DNA from: Saxibacter everestensis
GTDB taxonomy: Bacteria > Actinomycetota > Actinomycetes > Actinomycetales > Brevibacteriaceae
DNA: 64,000 bases
Direction: 5' to 3'
Assembly (NCBI RefSeq): GCF_025787225.1
Contig: NZ_CP090958.1
Span: 897,856 to 961,855, forward strand
Each line of letters begins with the position of its first letter. Position 1 is the stretch's first letter. Of this stretch, positions 35,514-44,724 are shown piece after piece. The notes beneath the pieces were generated by a model. It was not told the origin of the DNA. It saw nothing but the letters and a program-made list of their open reading frames with translations, and searched no databases. The position numbers were made by a program, and so were the translations under genes.

Positions 35514-37255
35514 CCAGCGGCAGCCATTCAGCGGTGGCATTCAACGCCCACGTTGCTCGAGCATGGTCGCGACGGGCGGTCGCCCAGCTCAAGCAGGAGC
35601 GGGAAGCGATCGACGACCTGAACGTGTTCCCGGTGCCGGATGGAGACACCGGGACCAACCTGTTCTTCACCCTGCGCTCGGCCAACGCTGCCGTCGACCG
35701 GCTGCCGGCGTCGGCCTCGTTGCCCGACGTGATCGGCGCGATGGCGACCGGCGCACTGCGCGGCGCCCGGGGCAACTCCGGTCTCATCCTGAGCGTTGCG
35801 CTTCGTGGCTGTGCCGACGCGCTGGAAACTATTGAGGTTGCCGACTCCAACTCCCTGGCCAGGGCGCTGATGCTCGCCAGCTCGCGGGCGCGCCGGGCGG
35901 TCGCGGACCCGGTCGAGGGCACCATGCTGACAGTGCTCGCCGCAATTGCCGAGGAGGCGCAGGCTCAGGCCGAGGCGGGAGCCAGCATTCCGGAGATGCT
36001 CACCCACTGCCGGACGGTAGGCGCCTCTGCCCTGCAGGCCACGACCGAGCAGCTCGAGGTGCTTGCGGAGGCTGACGTCGTGGATGCCGGCGCCACCGGC
36101 ATCATCGAACTGCTTTCTGCGCTCTGCGAGGTCGCAGGCGGAGAGCCGCGGCTGACCGGCACCGGGAGCGCCCTCGGCGGGTCGACCGGTTCCGGACCCT
36201 CCACATCGAACCAGCACCCGCGCCCAGCCAGCTCGAACCAGCGCGGCTCGAACCGGCACCCGCGCCCGGCGCACCCGGCTAGCGGAACCGCGCCGAATCG
36301 TCCCGGCGTCGAGGTCGTCGCCCGGGTCGAGGGTGGAAGTCCGGCCGACACCCTGAGCCAGGGGTTGAGCGCACTCGGCGGCGACTCTCTGGTCATCTCC
36401 GAGGAGCCGTCCCGGTTCCGGGAACGGACGTCGTTCATCGTGCACGTGCATCTCCCGGATGACCTGAGCGCACGCGCCGCGGTCGGATTGTTCGCCGAGG
36501 TTGCCGACGTAATGGAGTTGCGGGTTGAACCCCTGGTCGAAGGCGGCCATGGCCGAGGTGCGATCGACGCAGAGGGCGGCTTCGGTCCGCTGATGATCGC
36601 GCTGGCCCGTGGCGCCGGCCTGATGTACACATTCGCCGCGGCCGGCGCGGAAGTCCTCTCCCTCGACGTGAAGGCCGATGAGCTCGCGGCATCGCTATGG
36701 GACGTCATCGATGGGAACGCCGGCCGGCCGATGATCCTGCTGCCGAACAACTCGATCGCGATGGGTCTCGCACGCGACGTCGAGGCGCGGATGACGTCAC
36801 AGCAGCAGGGTGCTGAAACCGAACTCGCGGTAATCCCTGCGCGCGGACACGTTCAAGGCCTGGCCGCCGCCGCCGTTTTCGATCCCGCGGCCGGCTTCCG
36901 TCAACTGACCGCGTCGATGACAGCTGCCGCTGCCGGAACCCGTCAGGCCGCTGTGTTCATCGCTGAACATCCCGGCAACTCGGCGGCAGGGGCCTGGCGG
37001 GAAGGCGATGCGCTGGCCCGGATCAATGGCAGCATCCGCGCCATTGATCCCGATCCGGGCGAACTGAGCTGGCGCCTGGTGGAAAGGCTGCTCGGCGCCG
37101 GAGGCGAGATCATCACCCTCGTGCCCGGGGCGCACTGCCCGGCGGCGCTGATCTCCTCATTACGGGAACGCCTGGAACGCGAGTATCCCGACCTCGACGT
37201 CAGCGTGATCGACGGCAAGCAGGAAACCGCGCTGTTGCTGGTCGGTGTTGAATGA
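35510..37255 (+). CDS. DAK2/DegV-like protein, FakA-type
   Basis: Related to the fatty-acid/dihydroxyacetone kinase family (YloV/FakA of Firmicutes). N-terminal DAK2 domain (about 1-200) with the Mg-ATP site in NVFPVPDGDTGTNL, GARGNSGLILS and EGTMLTVL; a Pro/Ser/His/Asn-rich linker with SNQHPRPA- and SNRHPRPA-type repeats (about 223-265); then a DegV-like C-terminal region (about 270-580). ATG 35510 overlaps the thiL stop, which rejects the longer frame. The next gene is recG, as in Bacillus yloV-recG. 581 residues. Substrate is inference. Confidence 0.88.
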   Translation: MTSGSHSAVAFNAHVARAWSRRAVAQLKQEREAIDDLNVFPVPDGDTGTNLFFTLRSANAAVDRLPASASLPDVIGAMATGALRGARGNSGLILSVALRGCADALETIEVADSNSLARALMLASSRARRAVADPVEGTMLTVLAAIAEEAQAQAEAGASIPEMLTHCRTVGASALQATTEQLEVLAEADVVDAGATGIIELLSALCEVAGGEPRLTGTGSALGGSTGSGPSTSNQHPRPASSNQRGSNRHPRPAHPASGTAPNRPGVEVVARVEGGSPADTLSQGLSALGGDSLVISEEPSRFRERTSFIVHVHLPDDLSARAAVGLFAEVADVMELRVEPLVEGGHGRGAIDAEGGFGPLMIALARGAGLMYTFAAAGAEVLSLDVKADELAASLWDVIDGNAGRPMILLPNNSIAMGLARDVEARMTSQQQGAETELAVIPARGHVQGLAAAAVFDPAAGFRQLTASMTAAAAGTRQAAVFIAEHPGNSAAGAWREGDALARINGSIRAIDPDPGELSWRLVERLLGAGGEIITLVPGAHCPAALISSLRERLEREYPDLDVSVIDGKQETALLLVGVE

Positions 37256-39525
37256 CTGGCGCCGAATCCATTCTGGACAAACCGCTGACGAAGGTCCTTG
37301 GCACTCGCTCGGGCAATCTGTTCAGCAAGAAGCTTCGCCTGGAGACGCTCGGCGACTTGCTGCGCCACTACCCGCGTCGATATATTCAGCCCGGTGAACT
37401 CACCGACCTCTCCGGCCTGATCGAGGGCGAGGAAGTCACCGTACAGGCGAAGGTGACAGCCATCTCGACTCGCAGTATGCGGCAAAAGCGCGGCTCCATC
37501 ACCGAGGTCACCATCAGTGATGACGTCAGCTCCGGAACTGTCACGTTCTTCAATCAGGCATGGCTGGCGGACAAACTTCCGGTCGGCACGCTGGCCGTCT
37601 TCACCGGAAAAGTCAGTCGCTACCGGAACAAGCTCCAGCTGGCATCGCCCGTTTGGTTCGACCTTTCCGACCTGATCGACAGCGAGGAGCGGCCGGCCGA
37701 CGACCGCCTGGCAGCGGCAGACGTGACCCGTCCGATACCGGTGTACCGCGCCACCGAAAAACTCGGGACCATGACGATATTCGCCGCCGTCCGCACTCTG
37801 CTGAAGACAGTCGACCTGGATGCCATCCCCGACCCGCTGCCGGCCGGGATCGTCGAACGGCGCGATCTGCCATCGGTCAAGGAAGCGTTCCTTGCCGTGC
37901 ATCGGCCGATGTCGATCGGCCACGCCTATTCAGGCCTTGCCCGCTTCCGCTTCGAGGAGGCTTTCGCCCTGCAGACTGCACTGGCGCAGCGCCGAGTCGT
38001 GAGCCTTGGGCAGACAACGACGGCGCGACCCGGTGCTCAAGCAGAACCCGGACTGCTGCAGATCTTCGACCAGCGCTTGCCGTTCCAACTCACCGGTAGC
38101 CAGAAGGAAGTTGGTGCGCAGATCGCCGACGACCTATCCCAGCCACATCCGATGCACCGCCTGCTGCATGGCGAGGTGGGTTCAGGAAAGACGCTGGTCG
38201 CGCTGCGTGCCATGCTGCAGGTCATCGATTCCGGCGGTCAGGCCGCGCTGCTCGCGCCAACCGAAGTGCTTGCCGCCCAGCACTACCGTTCAATCAGCAA
38301 GTTTCTCGGAGAACTAGGCCAGGGCACGATCCTGATCGGCAACGACGAGGGCATGCCGGTCACCCGGGTCGGCCTGCTCACCGGTTCGATGACGAATGGC
38401 GCGAAACAACGTGTCCTGCTCGACCTGATCGCAGGGGACATCGGCATCCTGATCGGCACGCATGCATTGATCCAGGACTCGGTCACCTTCAACGACCTTG
38501 GCTTGGTCGTCGTCGATGAGCAGCACCGATTCGGCGTGAAGCAGCGCGATGCGCTGCGCGGCAAGACCCTCGGCGGCGAGGCACCGCACACCCTCGTGAT
38601 GACCGCGACGCCGATTCCGCGCACCGTCGCAATGACGGTTTTCGGCGACCTCGATGTGTCCACCCTGACCGACCTGCCCGGCGGCGAAAAGGATATAGCG
38701 ACTCACCTGGTGTCGGTGACGGAGCATCCGGGCTGGGTGGCCAGGATCTGGCAGCGGGTGCGCGAGGAAATCGATGCCGGCCGGCAAGCCTATGTCGTGG
38801 CGCCCCGGATCACCGGAAACGATGACGCCGCCACCCCGGAGATCGGTGACGGACCTGATGTCTTCGACCAGCCGGAACTCGCCGAAGCCCCCGACAGCTC
38901 GGAGCAACCGCCGCTGAACGCGGTGACGGACGTGGTGCAGGAACTGCGCGATCTCGAGGTGTTCGACGGCGTACGCATCGAGGTACTGCACGGACAACTT
39001 ACGCCGGAGGACAAAGAGCGCACCATGGACCGCTTCGCCGCCGGCGACGTCGGGATCCTGGTGTCGACGACGGTCATCGAGGTGGGCGTCGACGTCGAGA
39101 ATGCCGCCGTGATGGTGATCCTGGACGCGGATCGGTTCGGCATCGCGCAACTGCACCAGCTGAGGGGCCGGGTGGGGCGCGGGCGGTTTCCCGGGCTGTG
39201 TTTCCTCGTCACCGCGATGCAGTCCGGCCATCCCAGCTATGAGAGGCTGCAGGCGGTTGCGGACACCCTCGACGGCTTCGAGCTGTCAAAGATCGACGTC
39301 GGTGCGAGGCGCGAGGGCGATGTGCTCGGTAGCGCCCAGTCCGGCGGAAAGTCATCGCTAAAGTTGCTGAGAGTGCTGCACGATGAAAAGGTGATCTCTG
39401 AGGCTCGTGACGACGCCACCGGGATAGTAGAGGCCGATCCGCTGCTCAGTGCATACCCAGATCTGCGGGCGCTGATGGGCGCACTGCTGAATGAAGAAAA
39501 CGAGGAATACCTTGAGCGCGGCTAA
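37252..39525 (+). CDS. recG: ATP-dependent DNA helicase RecG
   Basis: Superfamily 2 helicase that remodels stalled forks and Holliday junctions. N-terminal wedge/OB region (about 45-150), Walker A GEVGSGKT (about 307-314), DEQH box in VVDEQHRFGVKQRDAL (about 423), TATPIPRTVAM, and the helicase C domain with VSTTVIEVGVDVENA and QLRGRVGRG. 757 residues, slightly long owing to an acidic insert near 525-555. Start overlaps the fakA-like stop by 4 nt. Confidence 0.96.
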   Translation: MTGAESILDKPLTKVLGTRSGNLFSKKLRLETLGDLLRHYPRRYIQPGELTDLSGLIEGEEVTVQAKVTAISTRSMRQKRGSITEVTISDDVSSGTVTFFNQAWLADKLPVGTLAVFTGKVSRYRNKLQLASPVWFDLSDLIDSEERPADDRLAAADVTRPIPVYRATEKLGTMTIFAAVRTLLKTVDLDAIPDPLPAGIVERRDLPSVKEAFLAVHRPMSIGHAYSGLARFRFEEAFALQTALAQRRVVSLGQTTTARPGAQAEPGLLQIFDQRLPFQLTGSQKEVGAQIADDLSQPHPMHRLLHGEVGSGKTLVALRAMLQVIDSGGQAALLAPTEVLAAQHYRSISKFLGELGQGTILIGNDEGMPVTRVGLLTGSMTNGAKQRVLLDLIAGDIGILIGTHALIQDSVTFNDLGLVVVDEQHRFGVKQRDALRGKTLGGEAPHTLVMTATPIPRTVAMTVFGDLDVSTLTDLPGGEKDIATHLVSVTEHPGWVARIWQRVREEIDAGRQAYVVAPRITGNDDAATPEIGDGPDVFDQPELAEAPDSSEQPPLNAVTDVVQELRDLEVFDGVRIEVLHGQLTPEDKERTMDRFAAGDVGILVSTTVIEVGVDVENAAVMVILDADRFGIAQLHQLRGRVGRGRFPGLCFLVTAMQSGHPSYERLQAVADTLDGFELSKIDVGARREGDVLGSAQSGGKSSLKLLRVLHDEKVISEARDDATGIVEADPLLSAYPDLRALMGALLNEENEEYLERG

Positions 39526-40207
39526 GAAAACTCCTCAGGTCGCGATCGCCGCCGAAGAGATGCTGGTCGGCTACGACCAGGGCACGGTGTGCGGCGAACT
39601 GAATTTCTCCGTCGAACCCGGTGATGTGCTCGCGCTGATCGGCGCCAACGGAACCGGCAAGTCGACGGTGCTTAAGGCGTTACTGGGAGCGCTAGAGCCG
39701 GCAGAGGGCAAGGTGTACCTGCTCGGCAGTCCGGTTGACGATCGCGAGCTGACGTTTCGCCGGGATGTTTCGTCAGTGATGGACGAGGACGCGTTCTTCC
39801 CGTCGCTCACCGTCCGCGAGCACCTCATTCTGATGGCGAAGGGCCACGGTCTGCCCGATCCGGAAGCTGCAGTCAATGCCGAAATCAGCGCCTTCGGCCT
39901 CATCGATCGCGAGGATGCGCTGCCCTCCGAGTTATCGTCCGGCCAGCGGCGCCGAATGCTGCTGGCCAGTGCCTTCATCCGGCCGTTCAGAGTTTTGGTG
40001 CTCGACGAACCGGAACAACGGCTCGACCCGGCCACCCGGCTGGCATTGGCCGATCGGCTGCGCGGCATTGCCGCCGACGGCGCGGCGATCGTGATGGCAA
40101 CCCACGATGCAGAACTGCTCTCGGGCTGCGCGGACTGGGCGATCGTGATCGACGACGAACCGTACGCGCTCACCGTCGAAGAAGCGGTAGCGCACCTCCA
40201 GTCATGA
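39512..40207 (+). CDS. ABC transporter ATP-binding protein
   Basis: Nucleotide-binding subunit: Walker A GANGTGKS (about 45-52), signature LSSGQRRR (about 137), Walker B VLVLDEPEQRLDP and switch His in MATHDAEL. TTG 39512 is chosen because GAGGA sits 5 nt upstream; ATG 39491 has no ribosome site. It overlaps the end of recG by 14 nt and its stop overlaps the next start, so it is locked into the recG operon and paired with the DUF6297 membrane protein. Confidence 0.9.
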   Translation: MSAAKKTPQVAIAAEEMLVGYDQGTVCGELNFSVEPGDVLALIGANGTGKSTVLKALLGALEPAEGKVYLLGSPVDDRELTFRRDVSSVMDEDAFFPSLTVREHLILMAKGHGLPDPEAAVNAEISAFGLIDREDALPSELSSGQRRRMLLASAFIRPFRVLVLDEPEQRLDPATRLALADRLRGIAADGAAIVMATHDAELLSGCADWAIVIDDEPYALTVEEAVAHLQS

Positions 40208-41850
40208 CAACCCAGCACCCAGAGGTTGACGAACGGTCACAGCTTTCGGCCCGCCAGATCAAGGCGCTCACCGCAAGTGCCACCCGTAAACGCTCCGACA
40301 AGAGTTTCTCCGTTGTGTTGGGCGACCTGTATACGGCCCTGATCAGCATCGGCGTCGCGGTCGCCATGATGGGTGGCGCCGTGGTCGGCCTGGAACGCAG
40401 CGCCGGCGGCCCGGGCGGCGGGGGCCTGCTCCGGACGCTTGCCCCGGCAACGCCGATTCCGGTTTTCTGGGTTGCGGTGATGTTGCTGCTCGCCGGTACG
40501 GCGATTGCCGCAGGGCTGCTTGCCAGGCTCGGCCCGATCTCGGCGTCCGAGGACCAGGCCGTCTGGTGGCTTTCGCTGCCGGTCAGCCGGCGTGCCTTCA
40601 TCGCACCGTCTGTGTGGCGGCTCAGCGGCGTGCTCGCCATTGTCGGCGCGTGCGGAGCAATCCTGGCCAGCATCGGCGCCGCAGCGGTGTCCGCGTCCGG
40701 TATCGCGGTGGGAATCATCGGCGGCGCGCTGCTGGCCTCCCTGGTCATTCTGGGACAGATTCTCGGCTGGCGGCGCGGCATCGTGGTGGTTGCGGATATC
40801 GCCGCTGTCGTTTTGCCCGGCGTGCTTGTCGTTCTGTTGAGCCTGGGCCAGCTCAGCGATGCCTCGCTGACCTCGTTCGCGCTTGCGATTCCACCGCTGT
40901 GGCCGCTGCTGAATGGGCCCGGCGGCAACCTTGCGCTGGCACTGGCGATCGTGTTGTTCGTCGGCGCCGTCATTACTGCCGTGCTCAGGGTTGACCGGCT
41001 TCGGTTGCGCCAGCTTCGCGCGGCGGGCTCCGTATCCAGCCGGGTGGCCTCGTCCGTGATGACCTTCGACACCAGGGAAATATCCCGGGTGCTGAACCCG
41101 ACGGTGAGCCGCTCGCGCCGGAAGAGCGCGAAATTCCGGTTGGTGGACACCCCGGTGGCCGCATTGCTGGCCAGCGAGATCAAGCTGTTCATTCGTAGCC
41201 CCCGTCGGTTCGGCCAACTGATTGTGCTTGCCTGCGTGCCGCCGGTTGTCGCCATCATCCAGGGCGTGCTGTCGTCGGTGGCGATGGTCTACGTCGCCAT
41301 GCTGATCAGCGCGTACTTCGCCGCGCTCACCTGCGTTGAATCTGCACGGCAGGCGGAGCTGAACCCGAGTCTGGACAGGTTGCTGCCGCTGCCGGCGACA
41401 ACGGTTTTCCGGGTGCGCAGCGTTATCGCCCTCGTGGTGATGACTGTGTGGATGGCAGTTGTCTGCAGCGTGATTGCCGGAATTGCCGGAATGGGCTGGC
41501 AGCTCGTGCTTCTCGGAGTGGTGAGCGTGCCCGGCTTCGCCGCCGCCGGCCTGCGAAGCGCTTACCGCACCGCGCCGAACTGGTCGGGCAGCGTCGTGGC
41601 CACGCCTGCGGGCCCGATACCGCTCTCGGCGATCGCCTCGCTGCGCCGCGGACCCGACTTCGCGCTGATCGGCAGCCTGGCCCTTGGAGTCGCACTGTTC
41701 CTCGGTGCCGTGCCCGAGGTCGTGCTGGTCGCCGGCCTCGCGCTTGGCGCACTGCTGTGGATGCTTGCCTCCCGCAACCCGATCCCGCCGAAGAAGTCGT
41801 GGATGGAGCGAATGAGCGAAGAGGCTGAAAAACAGAAACAGAATCAGTGA
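40204..41850 (+). CDS. DUF6297-type membrane protein, probable ABC exporter permease
   Basis: 548-residue membrane protein with about 10-12 hydrophobic segments in two halves separated by a soluble stretch (about 270-320, VSSRVASSVMTFDTREISRVLNPTV). A basic polar N-terminus precedes TM1. WWLSLPVSRRAF after TM2-3 and LDRLLPLPATT in the second half resemble permeases of exporter type. ATGA overlap with the ATPase gene indicates the two form a transporter. I connect it to DUF6297 from memory. Substrate unknown; the location between recG and rsmD is conserved in relatives as far as I recall. Confidence 0.82.
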   Translation: MTTQHPEVDERSQLSARQIKALTASATRKRSDKSFSVVLGDLYTALISIGVAVAMMGGAVVGLERSAGGPGGGGLLRTLAPATPIPVFWVAVMLLLAGTAIAAGLLARLGPISASEDQAVWWLSLPVSRRAFIAPSVWRLSGVLAIVGACGAILASIGAAAVSASGIAVGIIGGALLASLVILGQILGWRRGIVVVADIAAVVLPGVLVVLLSLGQLSDASLTSFALAIPPLWPLLNGPGGNLALALAIVLFVGAVITAVLRVDRLRLRQLRAAGSVSSRVASSVMTFDTREISRVLNPTVSRSRRKSAKFRLVDTPVAALLASEIKLFIRSPRRFGQLIVLACVPPVVAIIQGVLSSVAMVYVAMLISAYFAALTCVESARQAELNPSLDRLLPLPATTVFRVRSVIALVVMTVWMAVVCSVIAGIAGMGWQLVLLGVVSVPGFAAAGLRSAYRTAPNWSGSVVATPAGPIPLSAIASLRRGPDFALIGSLALGVALFLGAVPEVVLVAGLALGALLWMLASRNPIPPKKSWMERMSEEAEKQKQNQ

Positions 41851-42425
41851 CCAGGATCATTGCCGGGGCGTTCGGCGGGCTCCGGCTGGCCACCCCGAAG
41901 GGCGAAAGCACCCGGCCGACCAGCGACCGGGTACGTGAGTCGCTGTTCTCATCTCTACAACATGCCGGGCTAATCGACGACGCCCGGGTGCTCGATCTTT
42001 TCGCTGGTTCCGGCGCGCTCGGGCTGGAAAGCCTGAGCAGGGGAGCCCGCAAGGTCGTGCTGGTCGATCGATGGCAACCGGCGGTCGCCGCGGCGAAAAC
42101 GAACGTCACCGCGATCGTGAAGGCCGTCCCGGGCTGCCAGGGCAGTGCAGAAGTGGTGAAGTCGCCGGTCGACGGCTTCCTGGACAAGTCCGTCGCCACT
42201 CCGTTCGACCTGATCTTCGCCGATCCGCCATACCCGCTGGCAGAAGCCGAGCTTGCCGCTTTGCTCGCGGCAGTCACCGACAATGGCTGGTTGGAACCTG
42301 GCGGTGTGATTGTGGTGGAGCGTTCCTCTCGTTCGCCGGAGCCTGTTTGGCCGGAAGAGCTTGCCCGGTACCGTCGCGCGAAGCATGGCGAAACGATGCT
42401 GTGGTTTGCAGAACGTCCGATTTAG
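41847..42425 (+). CDS. rsmD: 16S rRNA (guanine(966)-N(2))-methyltransferase RsmD
   Basis: SAM-dependent methyltransferase: RIIAGAFGGLRLATPKG start, TSDRVRESLFSSL, motif I LDLFAGSGALGLESLSRGA (about 52-70), and catalytic DPPYPL in motif IV (about 127). 192 residues. GTG overlaps the DUF6297 stop (GTGA). Followed by coaD, the standard rsmD-coaD pair. Confidence 0.95.
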   Translation: MTRIIAGAFGGLRLATPKGESTRPTSDRVRESLFSSLQHAGLIDDARVLDLFAGSGALGLESLSRGARKVVLVDRWQPAVAAAKTNVTAIVKAVPGCQGSAEVVKSPVDGFLDKSVATPFDLIFADPPYPLAEAELAALLAAVTDNGWLEPGGVIVVERSSRSPEPVWPEELARYRRAKHGETMLWFAERPI

Positions 42426-42468
42426 GGCGCGCCGGCCTGTCCGCGGCCGGTACCTGACGACGGTCGGT

Positions 42469-42474
42469 TACGGT
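42469..42474 (+). promoter_or_regulatory. -10 hexamer of a probable leaderless coaD promoter
   Basis: TACGGT, 6 nt, then ATG 42481; no ribosome site is present upstream of coaD. Confidence 0.5.
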
Positions 42475-42480
42475 TGGTCC

Positions 42481-42960
42481 ATGCGAGTGGTGTGCCCAGG
42501 CTCATACGATCCCGTGACCAACGGACATGTCGACGTCATCCGGCGAGCAGCGAGACTCTGCGACGAGGTGATTGTCGCGGTCGTGCACAATCCTGCCAAG
42601 GAGGGCACCTTCTCGATCGAGGAGCGGGTCGAACTGCTCGAGGCCAGCATCGGAGATCTCGGTAATGTCCGGATCGAGGAACTGTCAGCCGGGTTGCTGG
42701 TCGACTTCTGCCGCGATGTGGACGCGCCAGCCGTGATCAAGGGACTACGGTCCGGCACTGACTTCGCATACGAACTTCCGATGGCGCTGATGAACAAGCA
42801 CCTCACGACACTCGAAACAATCTTCATCCCCGGCGATCCGCGGTTCGAGCATGTCTCGTCGTCCCTGGTCAAAGAGGTCGCTAGTCACGGTGGCGACGTC
42901 GCGGGCCTGGTGCCGGACGCCGTCCTCGGGCCACTGCTGCACCGGCTCCGTTTACTCTGA
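42481..42960 (+). CDS. coaD: Phosphopantetheine adenylyltransferase
   Basis: Penultimate step of coenzyme A synthesis: 4'-phosphopantetheine plus ATP gives dephospho-CoA. Nucleotidyltransferase motif PGSYDPVTNGHVDVI (about 6-20), KGLRSGTDFAYE, and ISSS-type VSSSLVKEVA near 128. ATG 42481 gives 159 residues, exactly the family length, so the longer upstream frame is rejected. Confidence 0.97.
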   Translation: MRVVCPGSYDPVTNGHVDVIRRAARLCDEVIVAVVHNPAKEGTFSIEERVELLEASIGDLGNVRIEELSAGLLVDFCRDVDAPAVIKGLRSGTDFAYELPMALMNKHLTTLETIFIPGDPRFEHVSSSLVKEVASHGGDVAGLVPDAVLGPLLHRLRLL

Positions 42961-42981
42961 CCGCCGGAAGGACCCGACGAG

Positions 42982-43044
42982 GAACGCGGGCAGCGTGCAG
43001 GATCGGGTCTGAATACGCGCGCGGCCTGACGCCGTGCTCGCGGT
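42982..43044 (+). repeat. 63-bp intergenic repeat, copy B
   Basis: Matches 23888-23950 at 52 of 63 positions, same orientation. It begins 22 nt after coaD. The rest of the 271-nt coaD-DUF177 gap shows no gene; a ribosome site TTAGGAG precedes the DUF177 start. Confidence 0.85.
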
Positions 43045-43231
43045 TCTCACCACCGGGAATGCGGTGAAGTGTGCGGGCGGCACTAGGCTTTATCGCGAAC
43101 GTCGGCCTCGTTTTGAGTGTTTGGCACTTCCTGCGGTAACCTGAGAAGTCGCCTGATGCCGAGGTCTGTTCAAGACACCCGGATACGGCGCTTTGTCGAA
43201 GAATCTCAAGTAACTAGCTCTTAGGAGTGTC

Positions 43232-43765
43232 GTGGCAGACGCACGCTCCGATCTGGTGTTCAACACGCGCCAGCTCGGGTTGTACCGGAAGCCGGGATCC
43301 TGGCGAAAGCTTGAGCTCGTCGTCAAGGCACCGGCCGATCTTAAGATCGAGGTCATTGGGATCGAAGAGGGAAGCGACCTCTCGCTGGATCTCCAACTGG
43401 AGTCCGTCGTCGAGGGCGTATACGTTTCGGGAACGGTTCGGGGCCTCGCGTCCGGTATCGATATCCGGACTCTTGAACCGCTGGAACGCGAAATCGTTGC
43501 AGAGATCCAGGAGCTGTTCGTCTACCCGGACGAGGAGTTCGATTCGGACGATGAATTGTATTCCCTCGACGTTGAACGACTGGACTTCGAGCCGGCACTG
43601 CGGGACGCCATGGTTATGGCACTTCCGTTCCGGCCGGTGGCAGAAGAGGACGACACCGAGTTCAGCTATCAGACTGGCGACAGTGCTGAGAGTGACAATG
43701 AAGAGAGCGACGATCCTCGATGGTCGGCGCTGAAGAGTTTGTTGGACGAGAAGAAAGAGAGCTAG
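43232..43765 (+). CDS. DUF177 (YceD) family protein
   Basis: Small acidic protein encoded directly upstream of rpmF, the universal position of YceD/DUF177, which is linked to 23S rRNA or 50S biogenesis. The pattern [20 protein letters not shown] and a middle acidic region are typical, as is [18 protein letters not shown]. It lacks the cysteine pairs seen in some members. GTG with AGGAG 6 nt upstream. 177 residues with an acidic tail. Confidence 0.92.
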   Translation: MADARSDLVFNTRQLGLYRKPGSWRKLELVVKAPADLKIEVIGIEEGSDLSLDLQLESVVEGVYVSGTVRGLASGIDIRTLEPLEREIVAEIQELFVYPDEEFDSDDELYSLDVERLDFEPALRDAMVMALPFRPVAEEDDTEFSYQTGDSAESDNEESDDPRWSALKSLLDEKKES

Positions 43766-43767
43766 AC

Positions 43768-43971
43768 GTGGCTGTTCCAAAGCGGAAACTTTCGCGCAGC
43801 AACACCCGCCACCGTCGGTCGCAGTGGAAGGCCACCGCGCCAACCCTGGTGAAGACTGTTGAGAACGGTCGCGTTGTGTACTCGCGCCCCCACCACGCGA
43901 AGGTCGTGGAAGACTCGGCTGGCACCGCGCTGTTCCTGGAGTACAAGGGCCGCAAGGTCGCCGACGCCTAA
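43768..43971 (+). CDS. rpmF: 50S ribosomal protein L32
   Basis: [21 protein letters not shown] start is diagnostic of L32. GTG 43768, 2 nt after the DUF177 stop, gives 67 residues. No cysteines: the CxxC pairs of zinc-binding L32 are absent, so this is the zinc-independent form. Followed 12 nt later by rnc. Confidence 0.97.
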   Translation: MAVPKRKLSRSNTRHRRSQWKATAPTLVKTVENGRVVYSRPHHAKVVEDSAGTALFLEYKGRKVADA

Positions 43972-43983
43972 TCGAGCCAGTTC

Positions 43984-44724
43984 GTGACATCGCCTAAAAA
44001 GGTGCGCGATCTTGCTCGTGCGGACGACGCACAGCTTTGTCAGCGTCTCGGGGTCAACCTTGACCCCGAGACGCTTTCGCTTGCCCTGACGCATCGCTCC
44101 TTCGCCTTCGAGAACGGCGGGCTGCCGACAAATGAACGCCTGGAGTTCCTCGGCGACTCCGTGCTGGGCCTGGTCGTCACATCGGCGCTCTACAACGACA
44201 ATCCTGGGCTGCCGGAGGGCCAGTTGGCCAAGCGCAGATCTGCCGTGGTCAACACACGTGCCCTGGCAGGCGTCGCCCGTCGGCTGAGTATCGGCGATCA
44301 CCTCTACCTGGGTAAAGGTGAGGAAGCCACCGGTGGCCGCGACAAGGACTCGATCCTTGCCGACAGCGTCGAGGCGCTGATCGGCGCCACCTACAACACA
44401 CTTGGCATGGCCGCCGCGCACGACCTGGTGCACCGGTTGATCGACCCGTTGCTGGACAACGCCGAGAAACTCGGGGCCGGGATGGACTGGAAGACCAGCC
44501 TGCAGGAAGCCAGCTCCGGCTACGGCCTTGGCGTGCCCGTGTACGCCGTCGAGGGTGCCGGCCCCGACCACAATCGGGTGTTCACGGCCACAGTGCTGCT
44601 CGGAGAAGACCGTTGGGGCACCGGAAGCGGAAAGTCTAAGAAGGAGGCGGAGGCGGTAGCCGCCGAATCCGCAATCAACGCCTTGGCGGCCGCGTTCGGC
44701 GACGCAGCCGGTCAGGATGCCTGA
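43984..44724 (+). CDS. rnc: Ribonuclease III
   Basis: Double-strand-specific endoribonuclease for rRNA and mRNA processing. Signature [14 protein letters not shown] (about 49-62), second acidic site [18 protein letters not shown] (about 118-136), and a C-terminal dsRNA-binding domain (about 165-240: [30 protein letters not shown]). 246 residues, GTG start. Overlaps mutM by 8 nt. Confidence 0.97.
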   Translation: MTSPKKVRDLARADDAQLCQRLGVNLDPETLSLALTHRSFAFENGGLPTNERLEFLGDSVLGLVVTSALYNDNPGLPEGQLAKRRSAVVNTRALAGVARRLSIGDHLYLGKGEEATGGRDKDSILADSVEALIGATYNTLGMAAAHDLVHRLIDPLLDNAEKLGAGMDWKTSLQEASSGYGLGVPVYAVEGAGPDHNRVFTATVLLGEDRWGTGSGKSKKEAEAVAAESAINALAAAFGDAAGQDA

